From Cladocopium goreaui (Eukaryota; Sar; Dinophyceae; Suessiales; Symbiodiniaceae): DNA of 64,000 nucleotides. The translations under genes and the position numbers were made by a program. The stretch spans positions 184,023-248,022 of the forward strand of contig CAMXCT020000312.1 of assembly GCA_947184155.2 (NCBI GenBank), in the 5' to 3' direction. Shown here piece by piece: positions 25,008-35,269 of the stretch (its first letter is position 1; each line of letters starts with the position of its first letter). Below the pieces are notes generated by a model. The model did no database searches and was not told where the DNA came from. It was given only the letters and a program-made list of their open reading frames with translations.

Positions 25008-25793
25008 TACCCCAAAATGGATGGTTTATAGTGCAAAATCCTTCTAAAATGGATGATTTGGGGGTACCCCTATTTTAGGAAACCTCCATATGTAAATTGA
25101 TTACTGTTCTATTTTTTCCTCGGGGTTGCTACAGGTCAAGATGGTAGATTCAGTAGAGGGAGTGAACTTGTTGACACGACAACTGGTTCCAAATCCAAAA
25201 ATTACTGTTCAGGAACTGTGATTTGGCCAGGGAACCCAAGAAAATATGTTTATTGATTTACAATGATTTACAGCTTCCCTATTTGCGGATGTACTGGAAA
25301 TAGATTGACATGCATTTGCTAGTGAATGCCCGGTGTTTTCCTTATCAGCTCTATGTTCTTTGCACTGACTCCTTTATTGAAGTCTTGCTGGTAGAAAACT
25401 GGTGATCCTAGATCCGACTTGGCTTTCATATTTTTTGGGGGTGAACCATCAGCCGCCCAGGGTCAAATTGCTCTGACCTCAGCTGTTGTTTTTCTTTTCA
25501 TGGTGGGAGATGTGAAAAAAGGACAGAGAAAGGGTGATTAGGTCAATATGTGTTGGTGGATTTGGGTAGGTTGGTTTGTCATGTTTGTTGGCCTATCAAT
25601 TCTGATTTTTCCATGCGCAATTAACCAGAATATGTTGGTAGATTTTGGAGGGGGGTCCAATACATACACACAGAGATACACACATTGAATCACATTGACA
25701 TACATTTATACGTACACATTGATATTATATACATATATATATATACAAATATTCATGAGATCATAGAAATTTAGCACCATATGTTCAAATATC

Positions 25794-25865
25794 TACCCTC
25801 TGGTCAACTGTCACGTAACTATGGAAAATATTGGAAAATCACCATGTTGAAGTTCGGTAAATCAA
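25794..25865. mobile_element. MITE family A, left half
   Basis: TACCCTCTGGTCAACTGTC start and GAAAATCACCATGTTGAAG interior. The right half is missing and a candidate exon begins right after it. Confidence 0.5.
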
Positions 25866-25874
25866 CGACATCAG

Positions 25875-25990
25875 TGACCTGGGTGACCTCGGTGACCTTG
25901 GTGACCTGGATGTGCAGCCAGACGCTACGCGTTGCGAGGTCGCCATTGTGATTCCAGTGCTGTTAGTCTTCGCCCTGGTCACTTGGCAAG
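25875..25990 (+). CDS. candidate exon with a membrane segment
   Basis: Follows GACATCAG. Peptide DLGDLGDLGDLDVQPDATRC is followed by a hydrophobic run (VAIVIPVLLVFALVTW), a plausible membrane span. The donor is unclear. The DLG triplet is a short internal DNA repeat (GGTGACCT). Product unknown. Confidence 0.4.
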
Positions 25991-26882
25991 GAAAAAATGG
26001 GGATTTAACCAAACAAAACTCTAGATACATCAATCCTGGGTAAATTTGATCACGACCTCACTGATCTCCCGAAGCCTGGAATCATGGTTCTTATAGGGAA
26101 ATCATCCCCTTTAATGGCCTTAATTCATTCAGGTTAGTGAAATATTATAATTTACCCAGATCAATCCTGGATTTAGCAAATGAAAATTCGGAAAATTTGA
26201 AGTTAAAAAAAAACACACGGTGGGGGGGAAGTCTATTAGGAAACCATGGCGGTTGTGATCCCAATTTGCGGATTGGATCAGGATCTCAAATTTTGATCCG
26301 ATCATTTTTTAAGTCCATTTGCAGGTGTGACAAGTGTGACAAGTGGCGCTGTCTCATTTTTGTTTTTATTCCAAAATCATATTATTGTTTTATGATGTTT
26401 TATCGTTTTATCGTTGTTTTATTTTGAAATTACATAAATTACGAATTTGAGGCATCCCACCATTTACAAACGTTTTGGACACGTCTACAGGGTGGTACCT
26501 CACCAGTTGCTGTAGATCGGTTGGAAATTGGTTCATCAACTCCATTATATATATATATATATATGAATATGTAGAGAGAGAGAGAGAGAAAGATTATCAT
26601 GATATGGATTTAGTCTAACACTTGGCTCAAATTTTGCAAAACAACATTACAACTCCGAAGTCGTCAGCTGAGAAAGGTATCAAACACAAGGCCTCACCAA
26701 CTCCCAAGTCATCAGAACCTACTATAAGCCCCAGTTCGGTTAGATACAAACCAACTTAGCTATCATAAATCAAGTTATAAATCCCCATGTTTGTGGTTAA
26801 ACCGTTTTCAAATCGTTAAGCCCCATGATATGACGGTGAACAAAAAACATGTTTGATGGTTGAACCCCCCGCGGTCACCCAG
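25991..26882. other. no gene supported
   Basis: AT-rich, with (TA)n plus (GA)n at 26,545-26,590. Nothing recognised. Confidence 0.4.
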
Positions 26883-26973
26883 GCTGTGTGCCACGACGGT
26901 GTGCACGCAACAGTGCGTGCTGACCTTTTGCGACGAGACGCGGGGGAACACTTCTACTTGTCAGGGACCCCCG
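26883..26973 (+). CDS. candidate cysteine-rich exon
   Basis: Acceptor TCACCCAG, donor CCCCG|GTATAT. Peptide LCATTVCTQQCVLTFCDETR then GNTSTCQGPP. Five cysteines in 30 residues suggest a disulphide-rich, probably extracellular segment. No family recognised. Confidence 0.4.
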
Positions 26974-27319
26974 GTATATCCCGGTGTGTTGGGCGTGAGG
27001 TTGACCTTATCAACATTATCAACCGACTATTTGAAGGGAAACATAGGGAAAATCTTCACCGAAAATCATGTGTTTTACCAAAGAAAGGTGTTTCCTAAAC
27101 CAATCCAATGACTTGAGAATGCTGAATGAATGCCTCAAACAACCGCGACACAACCTGTGTGCTGGTGCCCCATCACTCGCAAAACAAACCCCCTTCAAAC
27201 CCCAAATGATAAATGTTGAACAAAGTTCGATTATATGTCGGTTTAATTTGTGATATATTGTGGTTATTTATTGCTGGTTAAGCTTCGCCCTTAAAACATA
27301 AAGCCAACGATGATTGCAG

Positions 27320-27351
27320 GGCCAACCCGGAGGCTGTTCCCCCCGCTCCAG
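27320..27351 (+). CDS. candidate micro-exon
   Basis: 32 nt of GC-rich sequence between ATTGCAG and CTCCAG|GTTAGA. Strong splice borders, but too short to assign. Confidence 0.3.
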
Positions 27352-27474
27352 GTTAGACTTCATCATGGCACCGTTTGGGATCCCAAGTCGCGACGGGTCT
27401 GCGGGATTCTGCGGGATGTGTGGCGCGGACATGTTGAAACATAGGGGCTATGAGGGGATGCAGTTGGGCTTATC

Positions 27475-27590
27475 TTAGTGGTGCTGAACGCAGGGAATGG
27501 ATGGGACTGGGGGAATGGGATGATTATTGATAGTTATTGTGGAATATTGTGGATCATTCCCGAAAATTCCCTACGTTTAGCACCAGTAAG
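27475..27590. mobile_element. MITE family D copy
   Basis: Left TTAGTGGTGCTGAACGCAGG, right inverted CCTACGTTTAGCACCAGTAA. Shares TTGTGGATCATTCCC with the copy at 20,553. Confidence 0.65.
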
Positions 27591-27662
27591 TTATTGAATG
27601 GCTATGACTATGGGGTTCTAACTTCCATACGTTGGGATATAGCCCCTACAACTAGGATTAAA

Positions 27663-27768
27663 TACCCTCTGGTAAACTAACATAGCTATGGAAAATCACA
27701 ATTTTCAATGGGTAAATCCACTATAAATGGCCATTTTCAATAGCAAACTGTTAAATTACCAGAGGGTA
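27663..27768. mobile_element. MITE family A copy
   Basis: TACCCTCTGGTAAACTAAC left and ATTACCAGAGGGTA right; 106 bp and close to consensus. Confidence 0.8.
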
Positions 27769-28271
27769 AGCCATTTATCAGTGGAACTGCCACCCCAAGT
27801 CATCGTTGCTATACCCATCAGAAGCGCGTGGCTTGGACCAGCAGATGTTTGACCCACAACTCTAACCTAAATCAACCCAGGACGAGTTAAATATGATTAA
27901 ATATAATAATAAATAATAATATGAAATAATAACAATATGCATATATATATATATATATCTATAACACCGTACATATATATATATATATATGTGTGTGTGT
28001 GTATTTGAAGCGACTTCAGCCCTGAACGTTCCGTTTGCCCGTGGTGTGGGCCCTTCCTGGTTTGGGCCTTGGGCCCCCAGCGGATCGCCAAAAAAGCGGA
28101 TCGCCCCGGGCAGATGCCCCGGGCAGATTTTTGCGAATCCAGGTGTCACATGCGAATCAAATATCAACATTTTATGGGTTATGTATGTGTATCAAAATGG
28201 AGGTTTATCCATTAGAAATGGAGGTTTTATATGGTTTTATATGGGAAAATCATGGGAATATTAGTGGGATA

Positions 28272-28385
28272 TACCCTCTGGTTATTTAACAGTTTGCCAT
28301 GGTATAGATGGCCCATAGAAATAGATGGTTTACCGTTTTTAAAAATGGCGATTTTCCATGGCTATGTTAAATAACCAGATGGTAT
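28272..28385. mobile_element. MITE family A, subfamily with TTATTTAAC
   Basis: TACCCTCTGGTTATTTAAC left, GTTAAATAACCAGATGGTAT right; the inverted ends extend about 20 bp. Confidence 0.75.
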
Positions 28386-28549
28386 GTATATATATATATA
28401 TAGTTAATGTATAATTATATAGATACTTATATATACAATAGAACACCTAGACCCTCCAAGTAAGTATCTCCAAGTCCTGTATCCATTTGTAAAAAATATA
28501 TTAAAATACCATATATTCAAGATATTTGGGTAATATAGTCAATGGCCAT

Positions 28550-28660
28550 TTCAGGACCCTAACTTGGAGGTACCTACCATATATAAGGCCTATTTTTTAG
28601 GGAATATCCCCACAAAATATGGCCTTATATGGTACAGTACCTCCATTTCAGGATCCTGAA
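28550..28660. repeat. long imperfect palindrome
   Basis: TTCAGGACCCTAACTTGGAG and CTCCATTTCAGGATCCTGAA are inverted copies around a GGCCTTATATGGTAC centre. Probably another MITE type; no second copy seen here. Confidence 0.55.
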
Positions 28661-29134
28661 ATTCCCATTGATATAGTACTAGTCTATGGCTGCTTGGAGG
28701 TTCCAGGTATATCCCAGTCAATCTGGAGCAGCGTCAGTGGCATTGGTGGTCCAGTCTCACTTGTCCGATGTCGGTAGTTCAGATTTGGGGGCTTGTTTCA
28801 CGTAAATGCATCTTGAACATCACCTATAGAGTCATATTAGAGTCATGAAGAGACCTTCCGAGGTGGCTTTGTCATGTGTCATTTCTAATGTATGTTTGGC
28901 TTCCACCCCATGGTCAGGTCAATCAACTCACCACCAAGTCTTGAAACAAAAAGTCACCACAAAAGCGAGCGCTTGGGTTTCCCCTCCAAGAACAGTAGGC
29001 AGTCAATATATGTCAACCCTGGAGTTCAAAAAAAAGACAGTTCCCATCCTTCCGAGGCACTCCTGAAGTGCAAGTGCCAACAAAAAGTCTCCCCACTCCG
29101 TGCTACCTCTGAGAGGCTTCGGGCGCTGAACGCC

Positions 29135-29188
29135 ATGGCATTTCTGGTCATTTGCTGCTCGCTATGGAGCATGCTCGGGACGGTCCAG
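29135..29188 (+). CDS. secreted Ntn-hydrolase-like protein, exon 1 (signal peptide)
   Basis: Starts at ATG in a good context (CGCCATGG) and encodes MAFLVICCSLWSMLGTVQ, a hydrophobic signal peptide. It ends at GTCCAG|GCGAGG, a GC-type donor in phase 0. Joined in phase to 29,629 the protein reads TVQ-A-CSNF, so cleavage after VQA would expose a cysteine as new N-terminus. That is what a cysteine Ntn hydrolase needs. Reading on without splicing gives a hydrophobic tail that looks like intron. Confidence 0.5.
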
Positions 29189-29628
29189 GCGAGGGGCGGA
29201 TGGTGCTTCTCAAGGCCGTTTTTTTTGGGTTGGTTCATTGTGTTCAATGTTGCTATGCTTATCATGTTTATCATGTTTATCCACCAGGCCCAAACTTACC
29301 ATTGGATCCAGGATGGTATGGATGGTAATTATAAAAGATCTGATTATTTCTTTACATTGCATTGCTATAGTATAGTGGGATGTTGGATGTTTTATCCCCA
29401 CTTGGGATGATTAGGATGATTGTGAAGGTTGAAGCCACCAACCAACCTGGGTGAATGATGAGACAACAAACTCAGGATGTAGCCGACCTGGTTACCTCAA
29501 GTGTGGTACCTGCGCCCCTTAAATTATCATCTTTCAGGTCATTCTGAGAATCTGATTCCCCATGTTTTTCTTTCCTTACACTCCCCTCCCAGGGTTTTTC
29601 CCAACCCCGAAACGGCCCGAAACGCCAG

Positions 29629-29715
29629 GCCTGCTCCAACTTCGCCATGCAGAATGACTTCGGCCTCTCTGTGCGCACGATGGACTTGGGCGACACTTTG
29701 GGGCTCAGCCTCTCG
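29629..29715 (+). CDS. Ntn-hydrolase-like protein, exon 2 (catalytic N-terminus)
   Basis: Acceptor AAACGCCAG, donor CTCTCG|GTGAAG, 29 codons in phase 0/0. The peptide ACSNFAMQNDFGLSVRTMDL continues GDTLGLSLS. Cys followed about 15 residues later by RTMD is the N-terminal signature of the choloylglycine hydrolase / penicillin V acylase family (linear amide C-N hydrolases), where the Cys is nucleophile and the Arg and Asp are active-site residues. No later exon was identified. The next kilobase holds a transposon and then satellites, so the gene may be truncated or have very long introns. Confidence 0.5.
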
Positions 29716-29793
29716 GTGAAGCAACGCAAGCTTCATGGACGGCCACGATATAAAGACTGCATAAAAACATCATCCGGAAATATATAACATGTA

Positions 29794-30379
29794 ATGCCAA
29801 GTCAGGATTAATCAACCCCCCCCCCCCAGGAGGTCGGAACTCTACCTTGTAGGTCATTTTCTTAAACACCCCATAATAATAAGCAACTCTGAACCATAAA
29901 ACTTTGGATATGGCTTACGTCAATTAGATCTTAATAGAATTCCATTGGATTTGTTAAAATTTCATGGATCAGAAAGGTGGTTGATTAATTAGTGGCAAAC
30001 CATGGTTATTATTACTGGGGGACATGGGCTCATGGGGGGTACCCTTTGGGAGCTATCCAAACTGATGTTTTTAATAAATATTTTAATTAGAAATCGATCA
30101 TTTGGGGAATAGTTGTTTTTTGAAATTTTCAATGATCAACTTAAACCTGAAGTATAACAATGATGATTAAAAAAAAGGTAAAAAACAATTGGAAATAAAT
30201 AGAATTGGAAATAAAACATGTTGGATAAAAAAATGGATTTCCGAAGTGGTGGTTGATTAATCGGGGGTAGGCCCACCGGTTTATTAATTTGTGGGGACCA
30301 CCTGTTTTTAAATTGCATTTTTTTTTGGGGAGGAGGAGGTTGATTAATAACGGGCTGTTGATTAATCCTGACTTAACAT
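29794..30379. mobile_element. 587-bp TA-flanked DNA element, copy 2
   Basis: ATGCCAAGTCAGGATTAATC at the left and ATGTTAAGTCAGGATTAATC (inverted) at the right, flanked by TA at 29,792-29,793 and 30,380-30,381. Its 19-20 bp inverted ends are better preserved than in copy 1. It lies about 80 bp downstream of the Ntn-hydrolase exon. Confidence 0.82.
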
Positions 30380-30381
30380 TA

Positions 30382-30869
30382 TATAACTTATAACCCCAAA
30401 GTTAGCTAGAATTCGGCAACATCCGAATCTGAAGTAGTGATGAATGATGTGTATCCTTTTTGGTGGGAAGATATGGCAACTATAAATCTACAAACGTAAA
30501 CATTGACAGAACTGAAAATAATACACATCATTATTATTTATCATGTGCATATTTTCAGTACTATTCGAATTCAGATTGTAACTGTTTATTCATGTCTTCC
30601 AGATGTCAATCGTGGTGAACCATCCCCGTTGAAATTTCCCTAGAGAATGGGTAACCCCAAGGCCTAAATCACTTTCCCTAGGCCAGCCATTTTGCAGCAT
30701 CACTGATTTCTTACTAATTTTGAAAGGGCCACACCCTGTTTGAAAGGCCATTTTGTAGGGAGTTGCCTGCACCTTACCATTTTGTAAGAGCAATAAGATG
30801 GATGATTCAGGCATAAAATCACTATCATCAAAGGAAGTTTAGTGGGAGAAACTTCCGTGTTACGGACTT
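30382..30869. other. no gene seen
   Basis: AT-rich spacer between the transposon and the satellite field. Confidence 0.4.
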
Positions 30870-31617
30870 TTAGAATGTCAACGAAAGAGTTAGTCAAAGA
30901 AAGAGTTAGTCAAAGAAAGAGTTAGTCAAAGAAACAGTTAGTCAGGGAAAGAGTTAGTCAAAGAAAGAGTTAGTCAAAGAAACAGTTAGTCAGGGAAAGA
31001 GTTAGTCAAAGAAACAGTTAGTCAGGGAAAGAGTTAGTCAAAGAAAGAGTTAGTCAAAGAAAGAGTTAGTCAAAGAACAGTTAGTCAGGGAAAGAGTTAG
31101 TCAAAGAAAGAGTTAGTCAGGGAAAGAGTTAGTCAAAGAAACAGTTAGTCAGGGAAAAAGTTAGTCAAAGAAAGAGTTAGTCAAAGAAAGAGTTAGTCAA
31201 AGAACAGTTAGCCAGGGAAAGAGTTAGTCAAAGAAAGAGTTAGTCAGGGAAAGAGTTAGTCAAAGAAACAGTTAGTCAGGGAAAAAGTCAGTCAAAGAAA
31301 GAGTTCGTCAAAGAAAGAGTTAGTCAAAGAAAGAGTTAGTCAGGGAAAGAGTTAGTCAAAGAAACAGTTAGTCAGGGAAAAAGGTAGTCAAAGAAAGAGT
31401 TAGTCAGGATATATGAGGTAGTCAAAGAAAGAGTTAGTCAAGGAAAGAGTTAGTCAAAGAAACAGTTAGTCAGGGAAAAAGGTAGTCAAAGAAAGAGTTA
31501 GTCAGGGAAAAAGGTAGTCAAAGAAAGAGTTAGTCAGGATATATGAGGTAGTCAAAGAAAGAGTTAGCAAAGAAAGAGTTCGTCAGGGAAAGGGTTAGTC
31601 ACAGAAAGAGTTAGTTA
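30870..31617. repeat. 15-16 bp minisatellite (GTTAGTCAAAGAAAGA)
   Basis: About 45 units alternating GTTAGTCAAAGAAAGA, GTTAGTCAAAGAAACA and GTTAGTCAGGGAAAGA. A secondary periodicity arises from the order of variants, and an interrupted block with GATATATGAG occurs twice. Confidence 0.9.
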
Positions 31618-33288
31618 GGGCATTGATTGTTCCCGCAATGCAAATGGGATTGCAAGTGGTGCTGGTGGATGAGTTGCCGATGGAGTTGTGAAGGAAGTCT
31701 CGCACGAAATGCGTTTTTGAGAGATAGCAGATACACGAAACCCTATGTTTTTCCACACAAAGTGCGTCCCCGAACCTCGATGATCTACCTCTGCGGTGCG
31801 ACGGGTGCGAGACGGTCTCGTGTGTGGTCGGATCATGGTCGGATCATGCTCGGATTGGTCTCGGATCGGTTCCGCATTGTAAATGGGGTTTCAACTGTTT
31901 TTCGTGCATGTGTGGTCGACAGAATTCCATTGTGATTTGCAACTGTAGGATCGTTCCCGCATTGTAAATGGGGTTGCAAGTGGTGCTGGTGGATGAGTTG
32001 CCGATGGAGTTGTGAAGGAAGTCTCGCACGAAATGCGTTTTTGAGAGATAGCGGATGCAGGAAACCCTATGTTTTTCCATACACAGTGCGTCCCCGAACC
32101 TCGATGATCTACCTCTGCGGTGCGACGGGTGCGAGACGGTCTCGTGTGTGGTCGGATCATGGTCGGATCATGCTCGGATTGGTCTCGGATCGGTTCCGCA
32201 TTGTAAATGGGGTTTCAACTGTTTTTCGTGCATGTGTGGTCGACAGAATTCCATTGTGATTTGCAACTGTAGGATCGTTCCCGCATTGTAAATGGGGTTG
32301 CAAGTGGTGCTGGTGGATGAGTTGCCGATGGAATTCCATTGGGATTTGCAACTCTAGGATCGTTCCCGCAATGTAAATGGGATTGCAAGTGGTGCTGGTG
32401 GATGAGTTGCCGATGGAGTTTTGAAGGAAGTCTCGCACGAAATGCGTTTTTGAGAGATAGCAGATGCACGAAACCCTATGTTTTTTCATACAAAGTCCGT
32501 CCCCGAACCTCGATGATCTACCTCTGCGGTGCGACGGTTGCGAGACGGTCTCGTGTGTGGTCGGATCATGCTCGGATCATGGGCGGATCATTCTCGGATC
32601 GGTTCGCATTGTAAATGTGGTTTCAACTGTGTTTCGTGCATGTGCAGTCGACAGAATTCCATTGTGATTTGCACCTGTAGGATCGTTCCCGCAATGTAAA
32701 TGGGATTGCAAGTGGTGCTGGTGGATGAGTTGCCGATGGAATTCCATTGTGATTTGCAACTCTAGGATCGTTCCCTCATTGTAAATGGGATTGCAAGTGG
32801 TGCTGGTGGAGGAGTTGCCGATGGAGTTTTGAAGGAAGTCTCGCACGAAATGCGTTTTTGAGAGATAGCAGATGCACGAAACCATATGTTTTTCCATACA
32901 AAGTCCGTCCCCGAACCTCGATGATCTACCTCTGCGGTGCGACGGGTGCGAGACGGTCTCGTGTGTGGTCGGATCATGCTCGGATCATGTTCGGATCATG
33001 GGCGGATCATGGTCGGATCGGTTCCGCATTGTAAATGGGGTTTCAACTGTTTTTCGTGCACGTGTGGTCGACAGAATTCCATTGTGATTTGCAACTGCAG
33101 GATCGTTCCCGCATTGTAAATGGGGTTGCAAGTGGTGCTGGTGGATGAGTTGCCGATGGAATTCCATTGTGATTTGCAACTCTAGGATCGTTCCCTCACT
33201 GTAAATGGGATTGCAAGTGGTGCTGGTGGATGAGTTGCCGATGGAATTCCATTGTGCTTTGCAACTGTAGGATCGTGTCCGCAGTGTA
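31618..33288. repeat. higher-order satellite, 86-bp and 324-bp units
   Basis: A short module (GATCGTTCCCGCAATGTAAATGG through the GGTGCTGGTGGATGAG part) recurs at about 31,629, 31,953, 32,277, 32,363, 32,687, 32,770, 33,104 and 33,190. Spacing is 324 or about 86 bp. The long unit adds a block with CGAGACGGTCTCG, a perfect palindrome, followed by a variable number of TCGGATCATG copies. Confidence 0.9.
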
Positions 33289-33290
33289 AA

Positions 33291-34070
33291 TGACTGCGTC
33301 AAGGTTGCTTCGTGCTGTGGCTGCATTGGTAATACTATTGTCTTTTGCAGCTGGATCTCGTAAATCGTACTGGAGTGGCTGCATGAAGGCTGCCACAATG
33401 ATTTGTAAGCAGATTTTCTCCATTTTGGCGCTAGTGATTTTCCTTCTAAAAATCCTTTTAAAAAGTGCTTCAAAATCGTCTTTTTTTCGCTCTGGCGTCG
33501 AGATCCGGTTTTGAAGCTACAATTTCCGACGCCGTTGCGCGTAGTTCTATTGTGTTTTGCAACTCAGTCTCTGCAGATCGCATTGTAATGGCTGCGTCAA
33601 GGTTGCTTCATGCTGTGGCTGCATGCGTAATACTATTGTCTTTTGCAGCTGGACTTCGTAAATCGTATTGGAGTGGCTGCATGAAGGCTGCGACAGTGAT
33701 TTGTCAACAGATTTTCTCCATTTTGGCGCTAGTGATTTTCCTTCTAGAAATCCTTTTAAAAAGTCCTTCAAAATCGTCTTTTTTTCGCTCTGGCGTCGAG
33801 ATCCGGTTTTGGAGCTACAATTTCCGACGCCGTTGCGCGTAGGTCTATTGCGTTTTGCAACTGAGTCTCTGCAGATCGCATTGTAATGGCTGCGTCAAGG
33901 TTGCTTCGTGCTGTGGCTGCATTCGTAATACTATTGTCTTTTGCAGCTGGACTTCGTAAATCGTATTGGAGTGGCTGTATGCGCCACAGTGATTTGTCAG
34001 CAAATTTTCTCCATTTTGGCGTCAGTGATTTGCTTTCTAAAAATATTTGTAACAAGTGCTTCAAAATCGT
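33291..34070. repeat. 297-bp tandem repeat, about 2.6 units
   Basis: Units start with ATGGCTGCGTCAAGGTTGC at 33,291, 33,589 and 33,886. Each contains GATTTTCTCCATTTTGGCG. A fragment with that segment recurs at 56,649, just outside the right terminal direct repeat. Confidence 0.9.
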
Positions 34071-34250
34071 GTTGCACAACAACAGTACGTGGTTGGACGA
34101 CAAAGAGTCGGACGACGCAGTTCTCCGCAGACAATACCGTTTATCTGGGAAGCTGTGCGGTCCTTTCAACCAGAGTTTGTTGATGCTGAGATGAAGCGCA
34201 GACAAGGTCTTGCCGCAGAGGTTTCATCTCTCGTTTGACTGCCGAGGGCT

Positions 34251-34277
34251 GGGTGTGCGTTGTTATGAACCGCATCC
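34251..34277 (+). repeat. bulged GTTNYG-loop hairpin (terminal repeat)
   Basis: Core GTGCGTTGTTATGAACCGC: loop GTTATG, inner pairs T-A, T-A, G-C, bulged C, outer stem GGGT/ATCC. The same hairpin recurs at 56,327-56,353. Confidence 0.75.
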
Positions 34278-34365
34278 GGGTGTGAATTGCTGTGCTTCAG
34301 TAGCTTCGCCTTTCATTTGACCTTGCGAACCGCAGAATGCCTCTGTCACTTGGTTTTGGTTTCTC

Positions 34366-34386
34366 TGTGCGTTGTTACGAACCGCA
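34366..34386 (+). repeat. bulged GTTNYG-loop hairpin (terminal repeat)
   Basis: Core GTGCGTTGTTACGAACCGC, loop GTTACG; short outer stem. The counterpart is at 56,440-56,463. Confidence 0.7.
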
Positions 34387-34907
34387 CAATAAACCATGAT
34401 CGTATACTGCATACATGTGAAAAAAACATGTTGTCGTGGGAGCGGGTAAATGCAAGGTCCCACTAAGATCCGCTCAATGCTTTATGCAGCATGGGTTGGA
34501 TTTTTGTAGTTTGTTGAAAGTATGATTTTCTGGACCATTTCCTTTTCCAGACATCAGACCTCAAGCTGGGTGAGATGGTATGTTTCGTGTTTATTTGACC
34601 TCTGTTGAATGAGATGGTTGGTTGGGGATCTACAATTTGGATGAGGAAGTGCGTTTCGTATTTCTTGGACCCTAGTTGGTACGTGTAATTGTTTCTTCAC
34701 TTCGACTATGGGGAATTTCGATCTGTTATATTTACCCTATGATGTTGTCTGGTAGCGGTTGTGTAGTTTCAGCTCTGCAACGTTACCGCTGCCGTTTGTG
34801 TATGTGATCAAATCTATCGGCAAGACCTAAATCATATTATGTCATGTTTTGAATCATCACATGTTTTTTTTAACGCATGCATCATGGAGTTTGCAAGGGA
34901 CACCCGA

Positions 34908-34928
34908 CGTGCGACGTTACGGTCCGCG
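34908..34928 (+). repeat. GTTNYG-loop hairpin in the leader
   Basis: Core GTGCGACGTTACGGTCCGC. Inner pairs are A-T and C-G where other copies have G-C, U-A or T-A. The outer arm is weak. Confidence 0.6.
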
Positions 34929-35199
34929 GTGGCTAACATATGTGTATAGCAGCATGTTGGATATAGGTAGAAAAATAATTTTCATAAGTATTGTTGATCG
35001 AGACCATTTCAAATTTAATCACCTTTTTTTTTAATTGTCTGTTGTAGTGGAGCGTGTGATTAAATCGATTCGGTGAGAACACGATCATATATAGCAAGCA
35101 TGCAACGTAGCCATCATATATAGCGTCTTACGTGAACAAGTGTCAACAAGCATCATGCATGTACACGATACAACCTTGCAACTGCGTATACTCGCAACG

Positions 35200-35259
35200 C
35201 GTACGTGCGACGTTCTGGTCCGCGCAAGCGTGGGTACGTGCGACGCTGTGGTCCGCGTA
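35200..35259 (+). repeat. two adjacent GTTNYG-type hairpins before the start codon
   Basis: Cores GTGCGACGTTCTGGTCCGC (from 35,205) and GTGCGACGCTGTGGTCCGC (from 35,238). The second has GCTGTG as loop. Position just upstream of ATG 35,270 could affect translation or transcription. Confidence 0.65.
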
Positions 35260-35269
35260 GGCTAGCGCC

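Larger units (their letters stand above)
34228..34560 (+). repeat. left copy of the ~330-bp direct repeat
   Basis: Runs from CTCGTTTGACTGCCGAGGGC to ACATCAGACC and aligns throughout with 56,304-56,632 at high identity with small indels. It carries two GTTNYG hairpins (34,251 and 34,366). The 3' end is a pyrimidine tract followed by CAG, acceptor-like. Confidence 0.9.
34561..35269 (+). other. 5' leader of the Helitron gene
   Basis: About 700 bp without a gene. Three hairpins of the family sit in it (34,908, 35,200, 35,235), the last two within 60 bp of each other and 10 bp before the start codon. No promoter motif recognised. Confidence 0.5.

Noticed and set aside
30870..31617. Regular short repeats resembling a CRISPR array
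   Set aside because: Repeats are directly tandem with no unique spacers; it is a minisatellite.
33520..33545. GACGCC-GTTGCG-CGTAG in the 297-bp repeat as a family hairpin
   Set aside because: The loop matches but the positions next to it do not pair.
34540..34560. Pyrimidine tract plus CAG at the end of both direct repeats as a true splice acceptor
   Set aside because: No exon follows that is shared or open in both copies; it may be chance.
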